Shown here: positions 8,517-19,950 of the stretch, in pieces
Layout: the number at the start of each line of letters is the position of its first letter
How positions within the stretch are numbered: position 1 is the first letter of the stretch
Source: JAUCQB01 sp964586235
GTDB lineage: Bacteria > Planctomycetota > Phycisphaerae > UBA1845 > PWPN01
Direction of reading: 5' to 3'
DNA: 64,000 nucleotides
Assembly: GCA_964586235.1 (NCBI GenBank)
Contig: CAZPIO010000021.1
Coordinates: 12,085-76,084, forward strand
The notes under the pieces: model-generated
Database searches by the model: none
The model's input: the letters and a program-made list of their open reading frames with translations, nothing else
Told to the model about the DNA's origin: nothing
Translations under genes and position numbers: made by a program

Positions 8517-9236
8517 ATGGCCACCAAGAGGAGCCCATCCAAGAAGGCAAAGTCAACGCCCTCGCGTGCCGCGGGCAAGACGAAACCGCCGAGCCCGGTG
8601 AGAACGGCCGTCAAAGCCAAGCCTGCCGCGAGGGCTCGGGGAGACAAGGCGGCCGGCCAGGTTTTCAGGCCAGTGGCCGGTGAACGCTCTCCGGCCGGCC
8701 TGCTGGCACGGGCTGAGGCGGACATGACCGCTCTGCTGGACTCGCTGAACAGCCACATGGCCACCGCCGTCAACGCGATCACCGAACTGGCCGTCGCCCA
8801 GCAAGGCCAACACGCGCCGATCATCCGCAGCAAACCGATCGATCGAGCTACTGCCATGTTTCAGCGCCTGGTCACGGAGGTGCTCGATGACAAGCTCGCC
8901 GAAGTCCTGCCCACACTCGTAGCCCTGCGAACCGAGATGCACCAGCGCGCCCAACTCGCGGCTTCGTCGGCACCGGCAGAGACAAGCCCGCCGGGGAACG
9001 GCGACTTTTTCGAGCGGGGCACGGCGATGCTCGACCAGACGCTGGCCACGCTGGAGGTGCACAGCTTTGAGCCGCGGGTCCGCGAGCCGTTCGACCCGCT
9101 GATCCACCTGGCCGTGGGCCAGACCGACCGGCACGATCTCGGTGATGGTGTGCTGGCCGAGGTCCTCCAACCCGGCTTCCGCACCGCCCGCGGCAAGGTG
9201 ATCGTGGCCGCTCGGGTCAAGGTCAACAGGAGGTGA
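8517..9236 (+). CDS. GrpE-like nucleotide exchange factor, divergent
   Basis: This 239-residue protein has a Lys/Ala/Pro-rich N-terminus (residues 1-55), a helical middle (LLARAEADMTALLDSLNSHM and onward) and a C-terminal head: EPFDPLIHLAVGQTD, then GVLAEVLQPGFRTARGKVIV and ending AARVKV. The head matches the GrpE beta domain pattern of FDP-x2-H, EVLQ-x-G(Y/F) and a final V-x-A-x-V-x-V. GrpE proteins release ADP from Hsp70. The next gene, four bases downstream, encodes an Hsp70-like ATPase, which strongly supports a dedicated exchange factor. It lacks a clear classical dimer coiled coil and is not the housekeeping type. No alternative family was recognised. Confidence 0.7.
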   Translation: MATKRSPSKKAKSTPSRAAGKTKPPSPVRTAVKAKPAARARGDKAAGQVFRPVAGERSPAGLLARAEADMTALLDSLNSHMATAVNAITELAVAQQGQHAPIIRSKPIDRATAMFQRLVTEVLDDKLAEVLPTLVALRTEMHQRAQLAASSAPAETSPPGNGDFFERGTAMLDQTLATLEVHSFEPRVREPFDPLIHLAVGQTDRHDLGDGVLAEVLQPGFRTARGKVIVAARVKVNRR

Positions 9237-9240
9237 GCGG

Positions 9241-10854
9241 ATGGCTCTGCTGGGCATTGACTTTGGCACCACCAACACTGTGGCGGTAATCCACGACCGC
9301 GGCATGTTCTCAGTGGTCCTGCACCGGGCGGATACGGGCGCCGGCACCATCGTGCAAGACGCCTTTCCGTCAGCCATTTTGATGGACAAGCAGTCCGGCA
9401 AGCGGTGGTTCGGTCTGGAGGCCGACCGCCGTTTTGGCCAGCGTGGCCCGGGGCCGAATCACGTGTTCGTGCCCTCGCTGAAACGCCACTTGCGGAACTA
9501 TGCCGAGGGGCATGCGATCACTGCGGATCAGAAAAGTCAGGCTGGTGGCAGCGATGCCGAGTCGAACCAGGAGCAACTCGATGTTGCCGAGCTTCTGACC
9601 GGGTTCCTGCGATCCCTCTCAGATTCCATCCGCGAGTCCGGCATGATCGAGCCTGCTGAGCCGCTGCAGGCGGTGGTCACCTGGCCGGCCAACGCCAACG
9701 GGGCCCAGCGCTACATCACCCGAAAGTGTTTTCGAGACGCCGGCTTCGAGGTTCTCTCGACCTTGAACGAGCCGACGGCCTCCGCGATCGAGCTGGCCGA
9801 CTGCATCACCGCCGGCCGAAGCGGGAGGAAGGAGGGTCGTGAACCCTCGGCCGTGGCCGTGTTCGACCTCGGCGGCGGCACTTTCGACGCTTCGGTGGTC
9901 TGGATCGACGGCGATAATTTCGAGGTCCTGGCCTCCGGGGGCATCGAGGACCTTGGCGGCGACGACTTCGATCGGGCGCTGCTGGACATGTTCCTGGAAA
10001 GGTTCAAGCTGGGGCACGAGACGCTCAGCCCGCTGACGCGGCATGCCTTGCTGCGGCAGGCGCGTTCCCAGAAAGAGACCATCGCCGGTGGCCTGGTCCG
10101 CAGTCTGTTTCTGAACCCGATGGATTTCGGCCTGAGCTGCCCGCCGATCTCGATACCGGTGGATGCCTATTTCGAGCGGATCGGCCCGATGCTCAAGCCG
10201 GCCATCGCCATGCTCAAGAAAGTGATCGCCCGCGCCGCTGCCAGGGAGCCGCGCATCCGGGCCGATGCGAACCTGACCTTGTACCTCGTCGGCGGCTCCG
10301 CCAAGTTGCCGCTGGTGGCTGGCATGGTCTCCGAGGCCTTTGCGGATTGTCGGGTGATCCTCACCGACAAGCCTTTTACCTCCGTGGCCATGGGTGCGGC
10401 CATCTGCGCGACCGACCGGGTGACCTATCGCGACGTCTTCGCCCGGCATTTCGGACTGCTGCGGCTCAGGGACCACGGCCAGTCGGAGGTCTTCGACATC
10501 ATTTTTCCGGCCGGGACACCCATTCCGCGCAAGGGCGAACGGCCGCTGGAACGATGTGCCTGGTACCATCCGCATCACAACATCGGGCATCTGCGATACC
10601 TGGAGTGCACGTCGATCGGGACGAACGGCCTGCCGGACAGCAACGTCCGCCGCTGGTCGGATGTGTTCTTCCCCTATGACCCGGCCCTGCCGATCGACAG
10701 ACACTCGTCGGTCGAGGACATCGTACAAACCGAATCCTTCGCAGGAGCCGCTGTCTGCGAGGCCTATCGATGTGACAGCGACGGAGTCATCACCGTCGAA
10801 CTGCGCCGCCCCGCGCGGAACGACTCGCGCATTCACGAAATCTATCATGACTGA
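9241..10854 (+). CDS. Hsp70-family ATPase, noncanonical
   Basis: This 537-residue protein has all Hsp70 nucleotide-binding signatures: phosphate-1 GIDFGTTNT (residues 5-13), NEPTASAIE (177-184), phosphate-2 FDLGGGTFDASV (208-219) and the adenosine block LVGGSAKLPLV (349-359). After the ATPase domain only about 150 residues remain, rich in Trp/Tyr/Asp, and they do not look like the long DnaK substrate domain and lid. AGGAGGTGAGCGG precedes the ATG and overlaps the stop of the GrpE-like gene, so the two are translationally linked. It is probably a specialised chaperone or assembly ATPase; the client is unknown. Confidence 0.88.
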   Translation: MALLGIDFGTTNTVAVIHDRGMFSVVLHRADTGAGTIVQDAFPSAILMDKQSGKRWFGLEADRRFGQRGPGPNHVFVPSLKRHLRNYAEGHAITADQKSQAGGSDAESNQEQLDVAELLTGFLRSLSDSIRESGMIEPAEPLQAVVTWPANANGAQRYITRKCFRDAGFEVLSTLNEPTASAIELADCITAGRSGRKEGREPSAVAVFDLGGGTFDASVVWIDGDNFEVLASGGIEDLGGDDFDRALLDMFLERFKLGHETLSPLTRHALLRQARSQKETIAGGLVRSLFLNPMDFGLSCPPISIPVDAYFERIGPMLKPAIAMLKKVIARAAAREPRIRADANLTLYLVGGSAKLPLVAGMVSEAFADCRVILTDKPFTSVAMGAAICATDRVTYRDVFARHFGLLRLRDHGQSEVFDIIFPAGTPIPRKGERPLERCAWYHPHHNIGHLRYLECTSIGTNGLPDSNVRRWSDVFFPYDPALPIDRHSSVEDIVQTESFAGAAVCEAYRCDSDGVITVELRRPARNDSRIHEIYHD

Positions 10855-10891
10855 TCCCCCGGACCGAAGATCCGACAGGAGACTCCCTCTC

Positions 10892-13042
<2,151 letters not shown>

Positions 13043-13127
13043 GGCGCACTCGTGGTCTTGAGGGGGCGGTGAAAACCGCATCATCTTCTTCTTGACGTAA
13101 TAGGAAACCGGCCGCACCGGCAGATGG

Positions 13128-15230
13128 TCATTTCTCAGGTTGGAAACCTTCAAGGGCGACATACGAGAACGCCGGCACGGCGATGTCCGCTTCATAGCGG
13201 TTGCCGATGCGGCGGGCCTGATGGCCCTTGGGCTCGTACGGGAGGCGAATGGTCAGTGTCTGCCGCTCGGCGGTGTTGTTGTAGACGATGTTGGCACTGA
13301 TCGAGGCCTGCTCCATGTGGTCGCCGAGATATGGGACCAAGCCGCGCGGCCTGGGTTTCAGAACGCGGTAGTCAACGCCCGCGTAGTCGAGGATGTTCTT
13401 CATCAGGATCTCACCGGCGGCGTTGTGAGGCGAGGTTGCGCTATATGGCCCCCACATGTCGATCTCGTTTGCGGAGCCGTCGGCGGAGCCGGAGAGGTTT
13501 GCGGGCGGCTTGCGGTTCGGGTCGTATGCCAGGTCAGCGAACAGGTGCCGGTGGATGAAAATGAACCGCTCCTGCCGGGCCACTGACATGAGTGAGTGCG
13601 GACCACAGCGGGCCAGCGTCTTGACGTCCCCTGCCGCGCTCTCGAACGAGAAGCATTCATCCTGCGGCAGAGGGGCGGAGAGGTTCTTCAGGTTGCCGGT
13701 CAGCGGATGATCGGTCGCGAATCCCAGTCGGCCGGGCGGACGGGAATGATACCGTAGCGTCATGCCGTCGAGTTCACGAGTCTGCCCGAAAGGCGTGTGA
13801 ACTGCATCCCACGACTGGGCGAAACAGCCGGAGAACACCACGGTGGCCCTGGTCTGCTTGAGCCTCTCATACGTCTGAGGAACGAGGTATGCGGCGCAGG
13901 GAATGACGATGAGCTTGAAGCGATTCATCTCCGCTACGGTCAGCTTGTCGAATCGCGGCGAGCCGATGCGGACTATCTGGCAGCCGTACATCCGCAGCAG
14001 GACGTCGATGGTCATCGCATCCACCGAATGAACGGGGCCATCGCTCAAAGCGGCGGCGGCATACGTCGGGAAGACCAGGAGGACGTCGCGATCGGGCGAT
14101 TCGAGGGGAGCGTCCAGCAGCTCTTTCAACTGCGGGCCAAACTCATCTTCCCAGCGGTCAAAGGCAAGCTCTTCGGCCTCGGCGGCCGTCCAGCGGTAAT
14201 TCCTGACCGCATAGTCGTTGGACAACTGGCACCCCATGAACCGTTGGCCCTCGCCGCGCTTGCGAGCCAGCAGCGGCAGGTAGTAGTCGCGGTACTCGCC
14301 GGCCGACTTGCAGCGATAGCGAAAGCCCATGGTCTCGGCAAGCGTCTTGCCGGGATGGTGCGAGGTCTGGAAAGGGAGACACGACTCGTACAGGGCGAAG
14401 TCCGCCGAGGGCACCTCGACCATGTTGTACAGGTACCCGATGACCGGATAGAGCTCCTGCCACATGCCCACCGGCCGTCCGGCGGCAAGCGGCTTCAGCC
14501 GGTGGATCATCGCGTTGAACTGTTCTTCCACATATAGATACCGGAAACGAGTGAACCGGTTGTAGTCGGTGTTCGGCCCGCCCTTGCGCGTCGGAATGGC
14601 CTCGACCGGCGGTAATCCCTGCGAATCGAGCCATTCATTGAAGCGGGCCAGAGCATGGGGGCTGCGGCCGGCGGAAAACGACGTAAAGCCGGCTTCACCG
14701 TAGATGCCCCAAGTCGGGGCGAACGCGACGACCCGCGGATTGGAGGCGTAGCGCTTGATCACCTGCCCGTAATACCATTCCAGCCGGTCCATCGCCTCCG
14801 GCCAGAACGGGTCGAGCCGGTCGGGAATCTTCGCGCCCGATTCGTCCGTGTCCCAGAACTGCCCATGACCGAGGCCCGCCCACCCCAGGATCGCCGGAAT
14901 CACCTTCATCCCCCGGCGTGTGGCGCGGGCGATCAACTCGTCGGTTGCGACAAAATCGACCGCGGTGCCATCAGCGGCCGGGCGCGGCCCGATTTTGAGC
15001 ATCACCGTATCGTAACCGGCACGCCTGGCCTGCTCGATCTGCCCGTCGGTCACGCCGGTCATCGGCAGCCAGACGTGGTGCTGCTTGAGCGGCGAGAGAT
15101 CCTGCCCGACCGCGGGCATGACAAACGCCAGGATCAGCGCGGCAATCGACCACGGGCATCGACTGATGTCCCGCAGCAGCCGACATACCTGAAGTGTCCC
15201 GATTGTGTACCGGTCCTCGATGTCCGCCAT
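13128..15230 (-). CDS. Exported GH42-like beta-galactosidase-fold protein
   Basis: This 700-residue protein has a hydrophobic export signal at about residues 28-43 (WSIAALILAFVMPAVGQ). The next 350 residues read as a TIM barrel: VWLPMTGVTDGQIEQARRAG, VIPAILGWAGLGHGQFW, FAPTWGIYGEAGF, then MWQELYPVIGY. The second half (DVLLVFPTYAAAALSDG, KLIVIPCAAYLVPQTYERLK, TVVFSGCFAQ) resembles the glutamine-amidotransferase-like trimerisation domain of GH42 enzymes. The terminus has a beta-sandwich look. GIYGEAG may hold the acid/base residue, but I cannot fix the catalytic pair. The start is uncertain because the n-region is long and no strong ribosome site precedes it. Confidence 0.7.
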   Translation of the reverse strand: MADIEDRYTIGTLQVCRLLRDISRCPWSIAALILAFVMPAVGQDLSPLKQHHVWLPMTGVTDGQIEQARRAGYDTVMLKIGPRPAADGTAVDFVATDELIARATRRGMKVIPAILGWAGLGHGQFWDTDESGAKIPDRLDPFWPEAMDRLEWYYGQVIKRYASNPRVVAFAPTWGIYGEAGFTSFSAGRSPHALARFNEWLDSQGLPPVEAIPTRKGGPNTDYNRFTRFRYLYVEEQFNAMIHRLKPLAAGRPVGMWQELYPVIGYLYNMVEVPSADFALYESCLPFQTSHHPGKTLAETMGFRYRCKSAGEYRDYYLPLLARKRGEGQRFMGCQLSNDYAVRNYRWTAAEAEELAFDRWEDEFGPQLKELLDAPLESPDRDVLLVFPTYAAAALSDGPVHSVDAMTIDVLLRMYGCQIVRIGSPRFDKLTVAEMNRFKLIVIPCAAYLVPQTYERLKQTRATVVFSGCFAQSWDAVHTPFGQTRELDGMTLRYHSRPPGRLGFATDHPLTGNLKNLSAPLPQDECFSFESAAGDVKTLARCGPHSLMSVARQERFIFIHRHLFADLAYDPNRKPPANLSGSADGSANEIDMWGPYSATSPHNAAGEILMKNILDYAGVDYRVLKPRPRGLVPYLGDHMEQASISANIVYNNTAERQTLTIRLPYEPKGHQARRIGNRYEADIAVPAFSYVALEGFQPEK

Positions 15231-15256
15231 ACCGACATGCTATCTGACGGTGGTCT

Positions 15257-15284
15257 TTGTTGCCACGCGTCCGCCGGCTACAAT
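15257..15284 (+). promoter_or_regulatory. Putative promoter of the PflX-type radical SAM gene
   Basis: TTGTTG (15257-15262), a 16-base spacer and TACAAT (15279-15284) lie in the divergent intergenic region. The expected start of transcription near 15291 leaves about 28 bases before ATG 15319. Confidence 0.5.
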
Positions 15285-15318
15285 CGCATTTGCACAGGTC
15301 TATCAAAACGAGCGGGCA

Positions 15319-16290
15319 ATGGCATCGTCTCCACGCGATTTCGTTATCGAGGATTTCACGCCGGCGTATCTGGACCCGGCCGTGCGCGAGAGCCTGCCGG
15401 GGCGGGCGGCCGATGCGGTCGAGTCGCTTCGCTGCTGCAGGGCGTGTCCGCGCGGGTGCGAGGTCGACCGGCTCAGCGGAAAAACCGGCTTCTGTCGCAC
15501 CGGCCGTCATGCGGTCGTGTGTTCGGCGTTCGCGCACACCGGCGAGGAACGATGCCTGGTTGGCCGCCATGGCAGCGGGACGGTCTTCTTCGGCCGCTGC
15601 AATCTGCACTGCGTGTTCTGCCAGAACTGGGACATCAGCCAGGAGGATTCCGGCCGTTCGTGCAGGCCGGAGCAGATCGCGACCATGATGTTGGCTCTCC
15701 AGGAAGCCGGCTGCCACAACATCAACTTCGTGACTCCGGAACATGTGGTGCCGCAGGTTATCGAAGCGATCGTCGCCGCCGTTGAACAAGGTCTGCGCCT
15801 GCCGATCGTGTACAACACCAGCGCGTATGATTCGATGGAATCGCTCCGCCGGCTGGACGGGCTGGTGGACATCTACATGCCCGATCTCAAGCTCTGGTCG
15901 CCGGAGCTGTGCGCGGAATACCTGAACGCGAAGGATTATGCCGAGCACGCCCGCCAGGCCATGGCCGAGATGCATCGCCAGGTCGGCGATCTGAAGTTCA
16001 CACCCGAAGGCGTTGCTTGTCGTGGCCTGCTCGTACGCCACCTGGTCATGCCCGGACTGCCGGATGAAAGCCGGCAGATCCTCGAGTGGCTGGCTCGCGA
16101 AATCTCACCCGACACGTTCGTGAACATCATGGCCCAGTACCACCCTGAGCATCTCGTCGGTCAGCGAGCGGCGGACGCATCGGGGCGGCGATTCGTGCGG
16201 TACCCGAAAATCAACCGTCGTCCCAGCCGCGACGAGATCGAATCGGCCTGCGAGTGCGGCCGCAAGGCGGGGCTGTGGCGGTTTGACTGA
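15319..16290 (+). CDS. Radical SAM protein, PflX/COG1313 type
   Basis: This 323-residue enzyme carries the radical SAM motif RCNLHCVFC (Cys94, Cys98, Cys101), which binds a 4Fe-4S cluster and SAM. An N-terminal cysteine block, CCRACPRGCEVDR followed by KTGFCR, is typical of the PflX group of pyruvate-formate-lyase-activase-like proteins. NINFVTPEHVVPQ and DIYMPDLKLWSPE are further family blocks. It is cytosolic. The physiological target of this group is not established; activation of a glycyl radical enzyme is only suggested by homology. ATG 15319 is chosen because upstream in-frame codons overlap the promoter. Confidence 0.88.
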   Translation: MASSPRDFVIEDFTPAYLDPAVRESLPGRAADAVESLRCCRACPRGCEVDRLSGKTGFCRTGRHAVVCSAFAHTGEERCLVGRHGSGTVFFGRCNLHCVFCQNWDISQEDSGRSCRPEQIATMMLALQEAGCHNINFVTPEHVVPQVIEAIVAAVEQGLRLPIVYNTSAYDSMESLRRLDGLVDIYMPDLKLWSPELCAEYLNAKDYAEHARQAMAEMHRQVGDLKFTPEGVACRGLLVRHLVMPGLPDESRQILEWLAREISPDTFVNIMAQYHPEHLVGQRAADASGRRFVRYPKINRRPSRDEIESACECGRKAGLWRFD

Positions 16291-16307
16291 GACTCTGCGC
16301 CGTGCTT

Positions 16308-18137
16308 TCAGAACTCGGCACCGGCCGTCACGCCGAAGAGCTTCCGAAGCCGCTGGATCGACGTTTCGAGCTCGCTCCCCTCGCCCTGGCGGTTGATGCC
16401 ATGCTTTTTCGCGCGCTCCGCAAACACCTTGACCAGGGGGCGCATCCGCTCGGCCACGGCCGGGTCCAACTTGCCATCCTCCGGCGTATACCAGACCGGC
16501 TGGAGGGCCAGTCGGTACGCACAGATCGAGGCCTTCTCCACGCGGGCGCGCACGGCGTCGTTCTCCGCCAGCCGCAGGGCTTCGGTGAACGCCTCCACGC
16601 CCGCCTGGGCGAGTGATTCGTCGAGGCCGTAATCGGCTTCCTTGCCAAAGCAGTTCTGATGCTTCCCGCTGGCCTCGGCGCGATCGTGGACCAGGTCGAT
16701 GAATCGGCGGATCGGACCGGCGGCGCGGCCGTAGTGCAACTCGAGGAACTCGTTGACCAGCAAACGCCCGCTGCGATTGGGGTCCCACAGCAGGTTACCC
16801 ATCACGTAGTTCCGCAGGTCGGACAGTTCGGCCCCTCTCGCGTCGCCGGCGGCCTGCATGAAGACGCCCTTGGCCTGGTTGGCGACGAAATGGCGGATGT
16901 TCGGCTCGAGCACCCGCAGGTTCGGGAAGGGGAGCAGGTAGTTGCTGAAGTTCGTGTTGTAGTTCCAGACCGAGATGTTCGAGCAGATCCTGCCCCAGTT
17001 GTCCATGTCCTGACAGAACTCTCGGTTCTTCGGACAAGCCGGGTCGTTGATCGGGTGGATCACGCAGCACTCGATGCTACACAGTTGGATCTGCACGTTC
17101 GGCCGCGGTTTGATCGTCTTGGGCGGCTTGCGCGTGTACCAGTAGCTCAATGTGCCGACCTTGACGTCGGGATAGCTCTTGGCGACCTCGTCGGCGACCG
17201 CGTTGACGAAGGTCAGCAGCGAGCCCATCGGCGTGCCCTCGCGCTCGTCGATGGCGGCGCACTTCGGGCATTTGCAGTACTTGTCGTTGTCGTTCTGGCT
17301 GACCGAGATGTTTTCCCGGTTGGGGTTGGCCTTGAGTTCCGCCAGCACCGCTTCGGTGACGATCCGCAGCACGTCGGGGTTGGTCAGGCAGGGCTCGGTC
17401 TCGTGCCAGTCGTTGTTCACCGGGGCCAGCCGCTTGCCGTCCCTCAGGGCGAAGTACTCCGGGTGCTCCTTGCCGTACTTGGCAGAAGGGATCTGGTTGC
17501 CGAACGTGTGGTTGATCAACGAGGTGCCTGTCTTCCCGCCGAGCTTCAGGTCATCGCTGACCGTGTTGCATCGCAAGCGGGCCGCGAAGGCCGGGTTGGC
17601 GCTCGTCTCGCCGTAGTAGCTCCACCGGAAGCCGAGCGGCGGGTGATAGAAGCGATCGACCGGGCCGACCACTCGCCATCCGCCTATCTTGGGTACATGG
17701 GTATGGTCGGCCGTCAGGAACCGCACGCCGAAATAGTCTTCGAGGAAGGTGTAGACGCCGTACAACGTTCCACGCGGCCGACCGCCGGCGATCGCGATGT
17801 TGTTGTCGCGCACGATGATTCGCAGGTCCTCGGGACCGAAGCCCTCGATGGCAAAGCCGACCGGGCTGCCGCGCATGACCGGACCGCAACCGATGAACAC
17901 GTGCCGGTCCGGCCGGCTTGCGGTTCGGGTGATCTCCAGCTTCACTCCGGTGGCCTGTGCCGTCAGACCCTGGAATTCCTCGGCCGCATACGCCTCGCTG
18001 GGCGATGCGTCCTCGGGAATGACGATATCCCAGCCCTCAAGGGCGGCCAGATTCACGCCCTGCGAAACACCCGGAGCCGCGACGGCGTCCCCGGCAGCCA
18101 ACAGGGTCAGCAGGATGATGCCAATGGCGCAACGCAT
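16308..18137 (-). CDS. DUF4838 domain exported protein
   Basis: This 609-residue protein has a signal peptide (residues 1-20, MRCAIGIILLTLLAAGDAVA) and a strong AAAGGAG ribosome site. The N-terminal part (EAYAAEEFQGLTAQATGVKL, GTLYGVYTFLEDYFGVRFL) resembles the alpha-glucuronidase-like N-domain often found before glycosidase barrels. The centre (SVSQNDNDKYCKCPKCAAID, TLSYWYTRKPPKTIKP, WNYNTNFSNYLLPFPNL) is characteristic of DUF4838. A C-x-C-x2-C cluster near residue 290 may bind metal. No member is biochemically defined to my knowledge; a carbohydrate role is inferred from the N-domain and neighbours. Confidence 0.85.
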   Translation of the reverse strand: MRCAIGIILLTLLAAGDAVAAPGVSQGVNLAALEGWDIVIPEDASPSEAYAAEEFQGLTAQATGVKLEITRTASRPDRHVFIGCGPVMRGSPVGFAIEGFGPEDLRIIVRDNNIAIAGGRPRGTLYGVYTFLEDYFGVRFLTADHTHVPKIGGWRVVGPVDRFYHPPLGFRWSYYGETSANPAFAARLRCNTVSDDLKLGGKTGTSLINHTFGNQIPSAKYGKEHPEYFALRDGKRLAPVNNDWHETEPCLTNPDVLRIVTEAVLAELKANPNRENISVSQNDNDKYCKCPKCAAIDEREGTPMGSLLTFVNAVADEVAKSYPDVKVGTLSYWYTRKPPKTIKPRPNVQIQLCSIECCVIHPINDPACPKNREFCQDMDNWGRICSNISVWNYNTNFSNYLLPFPNLRVLEPNIRHFVANQAKGVFMQAAGDARGAELSDLRNYVMGNLLWDPNRSGRLLVNEFLELHYGRAAGPIRRFIDLVHDRAEASGKHQNCFGKEADYGLDESLAQAGVEAFTEALRLAENDAVRARVEKASICAYRLALQPVWYTPEDGKLDPAVAERMRPLVKVFAERAKKHGINRQGEGSELETSIQRLRKLFGVTAGAEF

Positions 18138-18283
18138 CGGCGCACACTCCTTTCAAGAAGAACGCCCCCGATGGCCCGTCCGTGGCCGCCAAAACCACGG
18201 TGTTCCGAACCGGGGACCCCAGACTTCCCGGCCGGCTCTCGCCAGCGTCCGTCACAAGTGACCCGATCGCATGCGGACCCTCG

Positions 18284-19840
18284 TCATGCATCCAGCGGCG
18301 GAATTGGGATTCCAAGACGCGTCTGCATCCTGTCTCGCAGATCCCTGGCCACTTTCGGATGCTCACCGAGCACGTTCCTGGCCTGTTGCGGATCGTCCTT
18401 CAGCCTGTAGAGGCACGGCCCCTTGGCGCGATTCTTGCCCGTAATGTGCTGAAAGTAGTGCCATTCCCGGTTGTGGATCGCTCCGAACTGACCGAACACC
18501 GTGTAGACCTCGTCGTGGATGGATCCCGACTCGCCGGTCGCGAGCTTCCACATGTTGTCCCCGTCCATCTCCTTGTAGTCGTCAATTCCGAGTAGCGTCA
18601 GGAGCGTGGGCATCAGGTCAATCGCGCTGACAAGGCCGTCAACCCGCTTGCCGGCATACTTGTTGTCGGGATGCCTGATGATCAGGGGGATATGGGTAAC
18701 GCACCGGTTGAGCAGTCCGGCCGTTTTCTGTACGCACCCCTCTTCACCGAGATGGGTACCATGGTCCGTTGTGAAGACGATGACGGTATCCTTCATCAAG
18801 CCCATTTCATCGACCGACTTCAAGAGCCGGCCGATGCAGTAGTCGCTGAAGGTGACCTCGGCGGCATAGAGGTCTCGGATCACGGGCAGGTCGTCAGAGC
18901 GAATGTCCGCGTTCCTGACCCCGTAGCCGAACAGGTACCTCTCATAAGGGTACTCGGCCCGATACATCCTCTGGAACCGCGGCGGCGCATCCCATGGCTC
19001 GTGAGGATCGAACATGTCGATCCAGAGCATGAACGGCTTGCCGCCCGCGCCTCGCTCCAGCCAGTCCATCGCCGCCTTGCAGGACCGGGCGCAGAAGTAA
19101 TCCTCCTCGCTCTTGCGCTCCTGGGTGTTCATCAGGTACTGGCGCATATTCCGATCGTAGCCGGGATTCCACAGGTGGGCGGGCATGTGCTTCTTCGGAT
19201 CGACCTCCTCCTTCGGCCCGCTTCTCCACCTGTCCGTCTCCTGCCCGCGAACCCACTCCCAGGAGTCGAAGCCGCGGTGGAAATTGTAGTCCGGTTTGAA
19301 GTGATGATAGGTGTCAACGATGAGACCGGTCGTGATACCATGTTTGCCCAGGACCTCCGCGAAGGTGATATCATTGTTGCCGAGGGGCTGCCACTTTGCC
19401 TCGGGAAGCACGCTCCTGCCCGTATGGTAGACCCTGCGACAGGGGATCGTCGGCAGGCCCTCGGCGGCGGCGTCAGTGAAAACCACGCTCTGGGCGGCCA
19501 GGGCGTCAAGATGAGGCGTCTTGACGCGGGTGCTGCCATAACAGCCGAGGTGATCCGCCCGCCATGTGTCCGCCACGATCACGATCAGGTTCAGGCCGTT
19601 GGGTTTTGCAGTTTGGGGAATGCGGGCCTGCGGCTTCGGGGCGGTTCTCAGGTCGCCCGACCAGATGGGCATCTTGGGCTCGGTCGTTGCGGGCCGCTCG
19701 GCGCCGGCCGCTGTCAGCCCCATCCCCGCCGCGCCCGCGAGCGCCCCGCCGATGAAGCTCCTCCTGGTGAACGGGGCGTCATCCCGTCCCAGGTTGTCTG
19801 ACGCTACCTGCTCTTGCTGACCTTCGTGTCTGTCTGACAT
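18284..19840 (-). CDS. Tat-exported sulfatase-family hydrolase with Thr at the nucleophile position
   Basis: This 518-residue alkaline-phosphatase-superfamily protein has a twin-arginine signal (FTRRSFIGGALAGAAGMG, residues 24-41), indicating folded export. Metal-binding blocks are present: IVADTWRADHLGCYG (residues 88-102) and TTDHGTHLGEEG. At the active site it reads L-P-T-I-P-C-R-R, so Thr131 occupies the position of the Cys or Ser converted to formylglycine; compare C-T-P-S-R in the sulfatase at 4387-5904. It may hydrolyse a phosphodiester or another ester with Thr as direct nucleophile, as nucleotide pyrophosphatases do. GGGGAGGGCGG precedes ATG 19840. Confidence 0.88.
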   Translation of the reverse strand: MSDRHEGQQEQVASDNLGRDDAPFTRRSFIGGALAGAAGMGLTAAGAERPATTEPKMPIWSGDLRTAPKPQARIPQTAKPNGLNLIVIVADTWRADHLGCYGSTRVKTPHLDALAAQSVVFTDAAAEGLPTIPCRRVYHTGRSVLPEAKWQPLGNNDITFAEVLGKHGITTGLIVDTYHHFKPDYNFHRGFDSWEWVRGQETDRWRSGPKEEVDPKKHMPAHLWNPGYDRNMRQYLMNTQERKSEEDYFCARSCKAAMDWLERGAGGKPFMLWIDMFDPHEPWDAPPRFQRMYRAEYPYERYLFGYGVRNADIRSDDLPVIRDLYAAEVTFSDYCIGRLLKSVDEMGLMKDTVIVFTTDHGTHLGEEGCVQKTAGLLNRCVTHIPLIIRHPDNKYAGKRVDGLVSAIDLMPTLLTLLGIDDYKEMDGDNMWKLATGESGSIHDEVYTVFGQFGAIHNREWHYFQHITGKNRAKGPCLYRLKDDPQQARNVLGEHPKVARDLRDRMQTRLGIPIPPLDA

Positions 19841-19950
19841 GACCGCCCTCCCCTGAAGAACGAATCGTCACGCCCGCCTGAGCGTGCCTCTGATCACGCA
19901 GTGTGTATCCCTGCGGACCTCACGTGTCAATCCGGGAGATCGACGAGAGC

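Noticed and set aside
16659..18410. Open frame of about 580 codons opposite the DUF4838 gene
   Set aside because: Composition (Val/Asp/Arg-rich, no helix or motif pattern) is that of a codon-complement shadow; the opposite strand has a signal peptide and family motifs.
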